Shown piece by piece: positions 23,521-30,038 of a stretch of 42,320 nucleotides of DNA; within the stretch, counting starts at the first letter, position 1; every line of letters begins with the position of its first letter. The position numbers were made by a program, and so were the translations under genes. The notes under the pieces were generated by a model. It saw only the letters and a program-made list of their open reading frames with translations, was not told the origin of the DNA and searched no databases. Origin of the DNA: a virus; IMG/VR virus record IMGVR_UViG_3300043313_000471, positions 1-42,320 of that record; one strand, written 5' to 3'.

Positions 23521-25041
23521 TTGCCCGTTGAATTCGCCCAACGACAGGATGATCTCGGCCCGTTCGCCGAAGGCGTTGCGCTGTGGTCTCGGATGATCGC
23601 AACGTCGCCGGACAAGCGGCCGGCGGTGTTCCGCAATTGCATCGCGGAGGGTGCGACGTTCGTGGCCAAGGGCGCACCGCTCGGGCTGATCACGGAGGCG
23701 CTGATCGAGCGCGCCGAGCGGCACCATCTGGTTGACGAGCTCGGCGGTCACGAGGCAGTGGAATCGCTGGTGGCACACGGGCTGAACGGGGAAGCGGAGT
23801 CGTTTGAACCATTCACCCTGGACGAAGAACGGCTGAACTGGGAACCGCAACCGGAAATTACATACGCGCCAGCCAGACCTATCATCGCCGCACCCTATGT
23901 CTGGATTGATCCCGAGAACATCCCGCTGCGTGACTGGCTCTACGGAAGGCTGCTGGTGCGGCGATTTCTCACCGTGACCATTGCGCCAGGCGGCGTCGGA
24001 AAGTCATCCCTGATCGCCTGCGAGGCGCTGGCGATGGCTTCAGGGCGCAATCTCCTCGGTGTGCTGCCGACGCGCCGGCTGAAGGTCTGGCTCTGGAATC
24101 TCGAGGATCCGCAGGAGGAGACCGCGCGCAAGATACAGGCGGCGGCGAAGCACTACGGCCTGACCGCGAGCGACATCACCAGCTGGCTGTTCGTCAATTC
24201 GGGGCGCGATCATGCGCTGGTGATCGCCAAGGAAGTGCGCGGCGGCACCATCATCCTGCGGCCAGTGATTGACAACATCGTGCAGCAGCTCCGAGAGCAT
24301 GGCATCGATGTGCTGGAGGTCGATCCCTTCGTCTCCTGCCATGAGGTTTCCGAGAATGACAATTCCGCCATCGATATGATCGCGAAGGAATGGAGCCGCG
24401 TGGCCGAGCTGGCCGATTGCGCGATCCATCTCGTGCATCATACCCGCAAAGCGCCAGCTGGCACCGAGGTCACGACCGACTCAAGCCGAGGCGCGAAGGC
24501 GCTCACCGATGCGGCGCGGGTAGCGCGGGCGCTCAATCAGATGAGCGAGGAGGATGGCGCGAAAGCTGGCGTCGATAACCACCGGCTGTTCTTCCGCGGC
24601 TTCAACGACAAGGCTAATCTCGCGCCGCCTGTCACCGAATCGAACTGGTTCAAGCTGGCCAGCGTCTGGCTCGACAATGCGCCCGGCGGCGGCGACAGCG
24701 TCGGCGTCGTGACGCATTGGGACTGGCCGGACCCGCTCGCTGGCGTTACCGCCCATGACTTCGATAAGGTTGCCGAGGTGGTCAACAGCCAAGACTGGCG
24801 CTTGGATGTGCGATCGACTGACTGGGTCGGCAAGGCAGTGGCGGAGGCGATGGGGCTGGATGAGGAGGATGATAGAGATAAGGCCAAGATCAGCAGCCTG
24901 CTCAAACTGTGGATTTCGGCGCGCAGTTTGGAGGTTGTGAAGGGCTACGACCAGCAGCGGCGGGAGCGAAAATTTGTACAGGTGTGCAGTGCAAGAAATA
25001 CCCTGCTCCAGTCAGCAAAAGTCTCACTGGAGCAGACTTGA
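23521..25041 (+). CDS. RepA-like replicative helicase (AAA ATPase)
   Basis: A 506-aa protein with an N-terminal helical region like the part of DnaB-type or primase-helicase proteins (about 1-90) and a RecA-like ATPase domain (about 120-370). Walker A is APGGVGKSS (155-163) and Walker B VLEVD (264-268); IHLVHHTRK and SSRGAKALTDAARVARAL fit the later motifs of RepA-type helicases. It should unwind DNA at the phage origin. The start is a TTG with AAGAGG upstream; downstream starts would cut the conserved N-terminus. Its last codons run into a repeat/hairpin array. Confidence 0.8.
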   Translation: MPVEFAQRQDDLGPFAEGVALWSRMIATSPDKRPAVFRNCIAEGATFVAKGAPLGLITEALIERAERHHLVDELGGHEAVESLVAHGLNGEAESFEPFTLDEERLNWEPQPEITYAPARPIIAAPYVWIDPENIPLRDWLYGRLLVRRFLTVTIAPGGVGKSSLIACEALAMASGRNLLGVLPTRRLKVWLWNLEDPQEETARKIQAAAKHYGLTASDITSWLFVNSGRDHALVIAKEVRGGTIILRPVIDNIVQQLREHGIDVLEVDPFVSCHEVSENDNSAIDMIAKEWSRVAELADCAIHLVHHTRKAPAGTEVTTDSSRGAKALTDAARVARALNQMSEEDGAKAGVDNHRLFFRGFNDKANLAPPVTESNWFKLASVWLDNAPGGGDSVGVVTHWDWPDPLAGVTAHDFDKVAEVVNSQDWRLDVRSTDWVGKAVAEAMGLDEEDDRDKAKISSLLKLWISARSLEVVKGYDQQRRERKFVQVCSARNTLLQSAKVSLEQT

Positions 25042-25142
25042 GCACACCGGAACATCTCCAGACCCTGCTCCACTTCCACTTCCTTACAGGAAGAGGAAGT
25101 GGAGTGGAGCAGGTTCCACTGGAGATACCGGCACTGGAGCAG
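25003..25142. repeat. ACTGGAGCAG repeat and hairpin array
   Basis: Three exact copies of ACTGGAGCAG: inverted at 25003-25012, direct at 25026-25035 and 25133-25142. Near-copies are CTGCTCCAC (25065-25073, inverted) and GTGGAGCAG (25104-25112). The first two form a 10-bp hairpin with a 13-base loop; the middle two lie in a larger imperfect hairpin (CTGCTCCACT...AGTGGAGCAG) around TTACAGGAAG. The array spans the end of the helicase gene and the space before the NusG-like gene. It could be an origin with iterons, an antitermination (put/nut-like) RNA site, or both. Confidence 0.75.
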
Positions 25143-25151
25143 AGTGGAGAA

Positions 25152-25685
25152 ATGAAACCACCTTGGTACGTAGTCCTGATCGGCGCCCAGCAGGAACTGA
25201 CCACGGTGTGGCGGCTGCATGTGCTCGGGCTCGAGATGTTCACCCCGGTGCTGCGACGGCGGATCCCGACCGGCCGGGTTCACCGCGGCAAGCCGCTCAC
25301 CAGGCTGGTGGTGCGTCCGATGTTCCCGTCCTACGGCTTCGTCCGCGTTGGCGAGGCCCAGGACATCGATACGGTGCGGTCGGTGCGTGGGGTGCGGGAC
25401 TTCCTGCGAAACGAACGGGCGGGCTTTGTAACCATTCCTGATGTCGCTGTGGCGGCGATCTACAACAAGCAGCAGGAGGAGCTGATGGAGTTCATCGAGG
25501 CATCGCGCCGGCGCCGCCGGTTTGCATCGAAGCTGCATCTCGGCCAGCGGGTGCGGGTGGAGGATGGTGGGGTCTATTCCGGCCTCGTGGCGCCCGTGGA
25601 TCGCATTGACGCTTCCGGCAGGATCCAGGTGCTGTTCGGAATGATACGCCACTCGCTGCCGGCGGATATGGTGGTGACGACATGA
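25152..25685 (+). CDS. NusG/RfaH-like transcription antiterminator
   Basis: A 177-aa protein with the two domains of the NusG family. The N-terminal domain (about 1-100) has WYVVLIGAQQELTTVWRLHV, then EMFTPVLRRR and RPMFPSYGFVRV, the typical 'WYvv...E...L...g.e.y.P.....r.lFPgYvFv' pattern. The C-terminal KOW domain (about 125-177) has LGQRVRVEDGGVYSGLVAPV and GRIQVLFGMI. It would bind RNA polymerase and let it pass terminators, plausibly the ones at 23110 and 32043. It starts just after the repeat array, with GGAG before ATG at 25152. It overlaps the next gene by ATGA. Confidence 0.85.
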   Translation: MKPPWYVVLIGAQQELTTVWRLHVLGLEMFTPVLRRRIPTGRVHRGKPLTRLVVRPMFPSYGFVRVGEAQDIDTVRSVRGVRDFLRNERAGFVTIPDVAVAAIYNKQQEELMEFIEASRRRRRFASKLHLGQRVRVEDGGVYSGLVAPVDRIDASGRIQVLFGMIRHSLPADMVVTT

Positions 25686-26338
25686 CGGATGTACGATCAT
25701 CTCCTGTCAGCGCCAGTGTAGCAGAACGGGCGGCCCAAATTGCCGAGCAATGGATCGTTCCTGACCGGGTCGTTCCCGAAGGTCACATGATCGGCGAGCG
25801 CATCGAGCGGCAAAACAAGGTCGCGCGGGAGATCGCCGAAGCATTGCGGGCGGGGCTCCCCGATGAAGCGGCGACACCCGAAGACAACGAAGCGAAGCTA
25901 TTCGCGGCTCTAATGCGGATTGCTGAACTTGAAGCCGAGTTGCGCGGTGAAGCGGCGGCACAGCCAGAGGCCACAGAGGACGACATAGCGGCGGTTATAG
26001 TTGCCGCCCAAACCAGTAATTCAAACATCTGCGCTGCTGCGCTTTTGCAGAAATTTACAATAACCCGCAGGGTGTCTATCGGTGAAGCGGCGACACCGGG
26101 GGCGCAACCAATTGACCATGAGAAATTCTGTATTGCTTATGCGTGGTGCTACGGGACCGCATTGGAACGCGAACACTACGGCAAAGAGCCTGACGACGGT
26201 CTGACGCCAGAAACCTTATGGGAAAAAGCGGGCGACGAAGAACGTGACTTTATGCGCGGCATCGTCAAGGACACATTCTCCATGCTCGCTCCTGCCCAAG
26301 CAGCGCCAGTGTCCTCCACACATCGCGAGGGCGAATGA
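25682..26338 (+). CDS. Helical early protein, unknown function
   Basis: A 218-aa protein, Ala/Glu-rich, with a coiled-coil-prone stretch (about 75-90, KLFAALMRIAELEAELRGEA). It has a repeated GEAA(T/A)P-type motif (GLPDEAATPEDN, GEAAAQPEA, GEAATPGAQP). The C-terminal third looks globular (KFCIAYAWCYGTALEREHYG). Coupled by ATGA to genes on both sides. No known family; it lies between the antiterminator and the methyltransferase. Confidence 0.6.
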   Translation: MTDVRSSPVSASVAERAAQIAEQWIVPDRVVPEGHMIGERIERQNKVAREIAEALRAGLPDEAATPEDNEAKLFAALMRIAELEAELRGEAAAQPEATEDDIAAVIVAAQTSNSNICAAALLQKFTITRRVSIGEAATPGAQPIDHEKFCIAYAWCYGTALEREHYGKEPDDGLTPETLWEKAGDEERDFMRGIVKDTFSMLAPAQAAPVSSTHREGE

Positions 26339-27144
26339 ATGTCCTCGACCTCTTTTCCGGCATCGGCGGATTCAGCCTCGGGCTTGAACGAGCCGGAATG
26401 CGAACCGTCGCGTTCTGCGAGATCGAACCCTATGCCCGCAGTGTCCTCGCCAAGCACTGGCCTGATGTCCCCTGCTACGACGACGTGCGAGGTCTTACCG
26501 CTGAACGCCTCGCCGCAGATGGAATTGCTGCCGATGTCATCTGTGGGGGGTTCCCCTGCCAGGACATCAGCGTGGTCGGAAAAAATGGCGGGATCAATGC
26601 AGAACGCAGCGGTCTATGGTCAGAGTACGCCCGAATTGTTGGCGAGGTTCGACCCCGATTCATCATCGTGGAGAACGTCGCAGCACTCCTTGGAAGGGGG
26701 ATTGACCGAGTTCTCGGAGACTTGGCCGCGCTCGGGTATGACGCGGAGTGGCACTGCATACCAGCTAGCTACGTTGGCGCCGCTCACCGACGAGACAGAG
26801 TTTGGATTGTGGCGAACCCCGACTGTGGGGATGCTCAACGCGGATCGCGCGAAAGATCCCGACTATGGACGGAGAAAATTAGCGAAAGGGCAGACGATAA
26901 CCCTGGCCGACCAAGTAAGGGTTTGGCCGACGCCGACAGCATCGCGACGTTCGGGGCTGCAATCTCACGGCAAGAACGCAATTCTTGGGAACCTGAACCC
27001 GACGTGGGTCGAGTGGCTAATGGGGTTCCCTCTCGGGTGGACCGCCTTAAAGGATTGGGCAACGCCGTCGTCCCGCAAATCCCGGAAATCATCGGCAGGG
27101 CAATCATGAACAGTCTCACGCTGTCTTCGCAGGAGCGACCATAA
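26335..27144 (+). CDS. Cytosine-C5 DNA methyltransferase (Dcm-like)
   Basis: A 269-aa enzyme that would methylate cytosine in a short DNA target, probably protecting phage DNA. Conserved motifs appear in order: I, LDLFSGIGGFS (4-14); IV, GGFPCQDIS with the catalytic C74; VI, ENVAALL (112-118); VIII, RRDRVWIVA (151-159); X, GNAVVPQIPEIIG (241-253). The region between VIII and X, which normally holds the target recognition domain, is only about 80 aa, so the enzyme is short. No restriction enzyme is beside it. The start overlaps the previous stop (ATGA). A second frame covers nearly the whole gene. Confidence 0.88.
   Translation: MNVLDLFSGIGGFSLGLERAGMRTVAFCEIEPYARSVLAKHWPDVPCYDDVRGLTAERLAADGIAADVICGGFPCQDISVVGKNGGINAERSGLWSEYARIVGEVRPRFIIVENVAALLGRGIDRVLGDLAALGYDAEWHCIPASYVGAAHRRDRVWIVANPDCGDAQRGSRERSRLWTEKISERADDNPGRPSKGLADADSIATFGAAISRQERNSWEPEPDVGRVANGVPSRVDRLKGLGNAVVPQIPEIIGRAIMNSLTLSSQERP
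26339..27109 (+). CDS. Overlapping ORF within the methyltransferase gene
   Basis: A 256-aa open frame, +1 relative to the methyltransferase, starting four bases after it and ending 35 bases before it. Its C-terminal half has the shape of a protein I know from other phage methyltransferase loci: FDPDSSSWRTSQ, then FSETWPRSGMTRSGTAYQL, WPTPTA, and LNPTWVEWLMGFPLGWTAL. The Trp/Pro/Gly-rich motifs look selected, not random. It may be a real dual-coded protein. The alternative is a conserved shadow: parts such as VGGSPARTSA are simply the other frame of motif IV, GGFPCQDIS. Both starts would share one ribosome site. Confidence 0.45.
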   Translation: MSSTSFPASADSASGLNEPECEPSRSARSNPMPAVSSPSTGLMSPATTTCEVLPLNASPQMELLPMSSVGGSPARTSAWSEKMAGSMQNAAVYGQSTPELLARFDPDSSSWRTSQHSLEGGLTEFSETWPRSGMTRSGTAYQLATLAPLTDETEFGLWRTPTVGMLNADRAKDPDYGRRKLAKGQTITLADQVRVWPTPTASRRSGLQSHGKNAILGNLNPTWVEWLMGFPLGWTALKDWATPSSRKSRKSSAGQS

Positions 27145-27192
27145 CCCTCCTTGCATAGCTCCCACTACCTGCTGTACGTTCCCCGCCGTTCG

Positions 27193-27213
27193 GCCCTGCA
27201 TCTGGTGCAGGGC
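27193..27213 (+). terminator. Strong hairpin after the methyltransferase gene
   Basis: GCCCTGCA-TCTGG-TGCAGGGC gives a perfect 8-bp stem with a five-base loop, 49 bases after the methyltransferase stop. There is no T-run, so it may be a weak or factor-assisted terminator, or an RNA-stability element closing the rightward early operon. The rest of 27145-27335 holds no convincing gene. Confidence 0.4.
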
Positions 27214-27311
27214 TGACGTGGTCATGATTCCGTGTCCGAAACGGTTTGCCGTTCGTCGTTGAAGCGGAAATCAGCCACACCGGCAGATCGCCGGACAAAC
27301 ACCTTTTCGAG

Positions 27312-27329
27312 GGTGGGCTTTAGCTATGG
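27312..27329 (+). repeat. 18-bp direct repeat, left copy
   Basis: GGTGGGCTTTAGCTATGG is repeated exactly at 27870-27887. The right copy contains the ribosome-site region and ATG start of the HNH gene. The left copy has the same layout but opens into only a short frame. The two copies bracket the leftward exported-protein gene and so look like the footprint of its insertion. Confidence 0.8.
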
Positions 27330-27335
27330 TCGGTT

Positions 27336-27809
27336 TTATTGCCGGTTTATTGGTCCTACACCCGTAATGCGCCGGACCTCAACAGTGGGACGCGGCATGT
27401 CCTTGTCGGGACGCCCGCACCCGAACTCGTTGCACATCACTGCTATATGGCCGGCGTTTACGTCGTCGGTCTTGCCTGAGCCGTAGATCTTGACCAAATG
27501 GCCCGGTTCGGCGCTGACGGTGACCCTGGCCGAGTACAATTTCCGGCCGCCAGCAAAGACGGTCATTAGGGTTTCGCCGGCCGCAAGCCCGTGCAATGTC
27601 ATCACGCGATCGGTGAGTGGCTTGGCTTGCACGACGGCATCCGTGCTTAGTTCGATGCGGTCGAACACCGTTGGGAAATTCAGTTCCTGAGCCTGCCCCA
27701 CCGACATGGAAATGGCATCTGTGGGAACGGTGATCTCGGGCCTAACTTCCGATTGTGCCCAGGCTGAGCCGGCCAGTATTGTCGCTGCTACCGCCACCAA
27801 TAACCGCAT
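27336..27809 (-). CDS. Exported protein resembling CpaC/RcpA pilus-secretin N-terminal domain
   Basis: A 157-aa protein with a signal peptide (MRLLVAVAATILAGSAWA, cut near residue 18) and no membrane anchor. Residues about 25-105 have VPTDAISMSVGQAQELNFPT, then FDRIELSTDAVVQAKPLTDR, VMTLHGLAAGETLMTVF and ARVTVS. This is the layout of the pilus-formation N-terminal domain at the front of CpaC-type secretins; the secretin itself is absent. A Cys pair (CNEFGC) is near the C-terminus. Start at ATG 27809 (GGGGGAA upstream). It runs against both neighbours between direct repeats: a probable moron acting in the periplasm, perhaps on Tad pili. Confidence 0.65.
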   Translation of the reverse strand: MRLLVAVAATILAGSAWAQSEVRPEITVPTDAISMSVGQAQELNFPTVFDRIELSTDAVVQAKPLTDRVMTLHGLAAGETLMTVFAGGRKLYSARVTVSAEPGHLVKIYGSGKTDDVNAGHIAVMCNEFGCGRPDKDMPRPTVEVRRITGVGPINRQ

Positions 27810-27869
27810 GATGAATTCCCCCATGGTTGGACTGTTCACGATTATAGCTGCGGGTGTAGGGAAAGGGAA

Positions 27870-27887
27870 GGTGGGCTTTAGCTATGG
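27870..27887 (+). repeat. 18-bp direct repeat, right copy
   Basis: Identical to 27312-27329. It ends within the ATGG start of the HNH endonuclease gene, so the repeated unit includes that gene's translation-start region. The copies are 558 bp apart. Confidence 0.8.
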
Positions 27888-28204
27888 CACTGAAAACCCT
27901 AAGACCCAGGGCTCACCCCAGGCACCTGTACAAGAGTTCGCGTTGGCTCAACGTCACACGCAAGCAGGCTCTGCTCAATGCCGGATATCGGTGTGCACGT
28001 TGCGATGCCGACCTGTCCAACACCAAGTACCTCGCCCATGTGCACCACATCATTCCAACCTCACATGCACCCGAACTGATCCACGATCCCTTCAACCTGG
28101 AAGCACTGTGCAGCAGGTGCCACAATAGGGAACATGGACGTGGTTCCCATGGTTGTGCCGTTGATGGCTCGCCTCTCGATCCCGATCATCCATGGAACCA
28201 ATGA
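27884..28204 (+). CDS. HNH endonuclease
   Basis: A 106-aa HNH nuclease. The zinc pairs are CARC (C37, C40) and CSRC (C76, C79). The catalytic core is HVHHIIP with HH at 54-55, N71 in FNLEALC and H80/H84 in CHNREHG. In HK97-like and related phages an HNH protein beside the terminase helps cut DNA at cos during packaging, and here it lies 201 bp before the large terminase gene. That suggests cos packaging, though no cos site can be pointed out. Confidence 0.88.
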   Translation: MALKTLRPRAHPRHLYKSSRWLNVTRKQALLNAGYRCARCDADLSNTKYLAHVHHIIPTSHAPELIHDPFNLEALCSRCHNREHGRGSHGCAVDGSPLDPDHPWNQ

Positions 28205-28405
28205 TGGTAAGAGGATAAGCGTCACTTAGCTGATGGTATCGTTATGCCGTTTCTCGGTATGCAGATGCCAATCTGGCAATTCTTCAATGATATCAGGGGG
28301 GTACATCGAAAAATTGAAAGCTGATCTCGCTATACCCGCACCCCTACCTCAAAACAGATTTATTTTGGTTTTTTCGGTTCAAACTGGGTTCCAGAGGGGT
28401 TTTCT

Positions 28406-30019
28406 GTGGGTTTACGTGGGTACGGATCGGTTGGACACAAGACGCTGGCGGATACCGGTGGAGGGGAACGGCGCTGGCCGTGGAAGAAGAATAAACTATC
28501 GCGGCTTGAGCGGGTGATTGCGTTCCTTGAATTTTTGCCGATCACGAAGGGCAAGCTGACCGGGCACAAGCTGGAATTGTTGCCGTCGCAGCGGGCGTTC
28601 GTCGGGGATCTGTACGGCCACGGGGACGACCAGGCGGTACGGCTCGGGATCTTTTCCGAACCACGCGGCAACGGCAAGACCGGGCTGATCGCCGGGCTGA
28701 TGCTTTGCCATTTGCTGGGGCCGGAAAGCGAGTTGCGCGGCGAGTGTTATTCGGCCGGCATCGACCGGCTGCAGGCGGCGCTGATTTTCAATGAGATGGA
28801 AGCGATCATCCGCACGGTGCCGGAATTCCAGAAGCGCTGCAACATTCAACGCTTTCGCAAGATCATTGAGGTTCTGGACGGCGACGGCAAGGGCTCGAAA
28901 TACGAGAGCTTGTCGGCCGACAGCCGGCGAGCTCATGGCCTGGCGCCATCGTTCTGGGCCTATGACGAACTGGCGCAGGCAAAGGACCGTGTACTGCTCG
29001 ACAACCTGCAGACCGCGATGGGCAAGCGCAACCGCTCGCTCGGCGTGGTGATCTCGACGCAGGCGGCTGATGACGATCATCCGCTGTCGCAACTGATCGA
29101 TGACGTCAAGACTGGCGCTGATCCTACGATGGTGGTGCACCTGTTGAGCGCGCCGACCGATGCCGATCCGTTTGATCCGGACGTGATCCGCAGCGTCAAT
29201 CCGGCGTTCGGCAAGTTTCTGGACGAGGCGGATGTGTTGTCGGAGGCCGAGCGGGCGCGGCGGATGCCGTCGTTCGAGAGTGCGTTCCGCAATTTGCGGC
29301 TCAATCAGCGGATTGCACCGCACGCGCGCGACCAGTTGCTGACGCCGGCGGTGTGGGCGCTGGGCGATGCCGAGATCGACGAGGACATGTTTTGCGATGG
29401 CCGGCCGGTGTTCGGCGGGCTGGACCTGTCGTCGACGATCGACTTGACGGCGCTGGTGCTGGCGGCCGAGGACGACGAGGGCAACGTGCACCTGCTGCCG
29501 CGGGCCTGGACGCCTGGCGAGACGCTGATCGAGCGCATGCTGTACGACCGCGCGCCGTATGATGCCTGGGTGCGTGGCGGCCAGTTGACCGCAGTGCCGG
29601 GCAAGGCGATCGATTACGAATTCGTCGCTGTGGCATTGGCCGATGCCGGGGCGCGGATGAATTTGCGCCAGGTCAATTTTGACCGCTGGGCGATCAAGCA
29701 GTTCAACCAGGCGCTGGACCGTCTGGGGATCACCGCGCCGCTCGAGCCGTTCGGGCAGGGTTTTCAGGATATGTCGCCGGCGGTGAAGGCGTTTCAGTCA
29801 CTGGCGGTGCAAGGACGCATCAGGCACGGCAACCACCCGCTGCTGCGCTGGTGCTTTGCCAATGCGGTGGTGGTGCGCGATGCCGCCGACAATTGCAAGC
29901 TCGACAAGTCGAAAGCCTACGGTCGGATCGACGTCGCAGTGGCGGCGGTGATGGCGGTGGGCGCGATGAGGGCGACGACGGCAACGCCGGAATACGAGAT
30001 CGCGGCGCTGATCGGCTAG
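28406..30019 (+). CDS. terL: Terminase large subunit
   Basis: A 537-aa packaging motor. Walker A is SEPRGNGKTG (84-93) and Walker B FWAYDE (183-188). STQAADDDHPLSQLIDD (about 217-233) fits the coupling region, and the C-terminal nuclease begins at FGGLDLSSTIDLTAL with D340. This is the HK97-type (Terminase_1) architecture. The start is a GTG with AGAGGGG upstream; no earlier ATG keeps the family N-terminus. No small terminase is recognisable upstream: 28205-28405 holds only a short unconvincing ORF. Confidence 0.92.
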   Translation: MGLRGYGSVGHKTLADTGGGERRWPWKKNKLSRLERVIAFLEFLPITKGKLTGHKLELLPSQRAFVGDLYGHGDDQAVRLGIFSEPRGNGKTGLIAGLMLCHLLGPESELRGECYSAGIDRLQAALIFNEMEAIIRTVPEFQKRCNIQRFRKIIEVLDGDGKGSKYESLSADSRRAHGLAPSFWAYDELAQAKDRVLLDNLQTAMGKRNRSLGVVISTQAADDDHPLSQLIDDVKTGADPTMVVHLLSAPTDADPFDPDVIRSVNPAFGKFLDEADVLSEAERARRMPSFESAFRNLRLNQRIAPHARDQLLTPAVWALGDAEIDEDMFCDGRPVFGGLDLSSTIDLTALVLAAEDDEGNVHLLPRAWTPGETLIERMLYDRAPYDAWVRGGQLTAVPGKAIDYEFVAVALADAGARMNLRQVNFDRWAIKQFNQALDRLGITAPLEPFGQGFQDMSPAVKAFQSLAVQGRIRHGNHPLLRWCFANAVVVRDAADNCKLDKSKAYGRIDVAVAAVMAVGAMRATTATPEYEIAALIG

Positions 30020-30038
30020 GCCGAGAGGAAACAATCAA

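Noticed and set aside
27116-27298. 60-aa minus-strand ORF after the methyltransferase
   Set aside because: No ribosome site or family pattern, and it covers the hairpin at 27193.
28233-28517. 94-aa ORF considered as a small terminase
   Set aside because: No HTH, no ribosome site, and it runs over 100 bases into the terminase coding region.
28496-29491. 331-aa antisense ORF over the terminase gene
   Set aside because: TerL motifs are on the plus strand; the antisense product has no sensible pattern.
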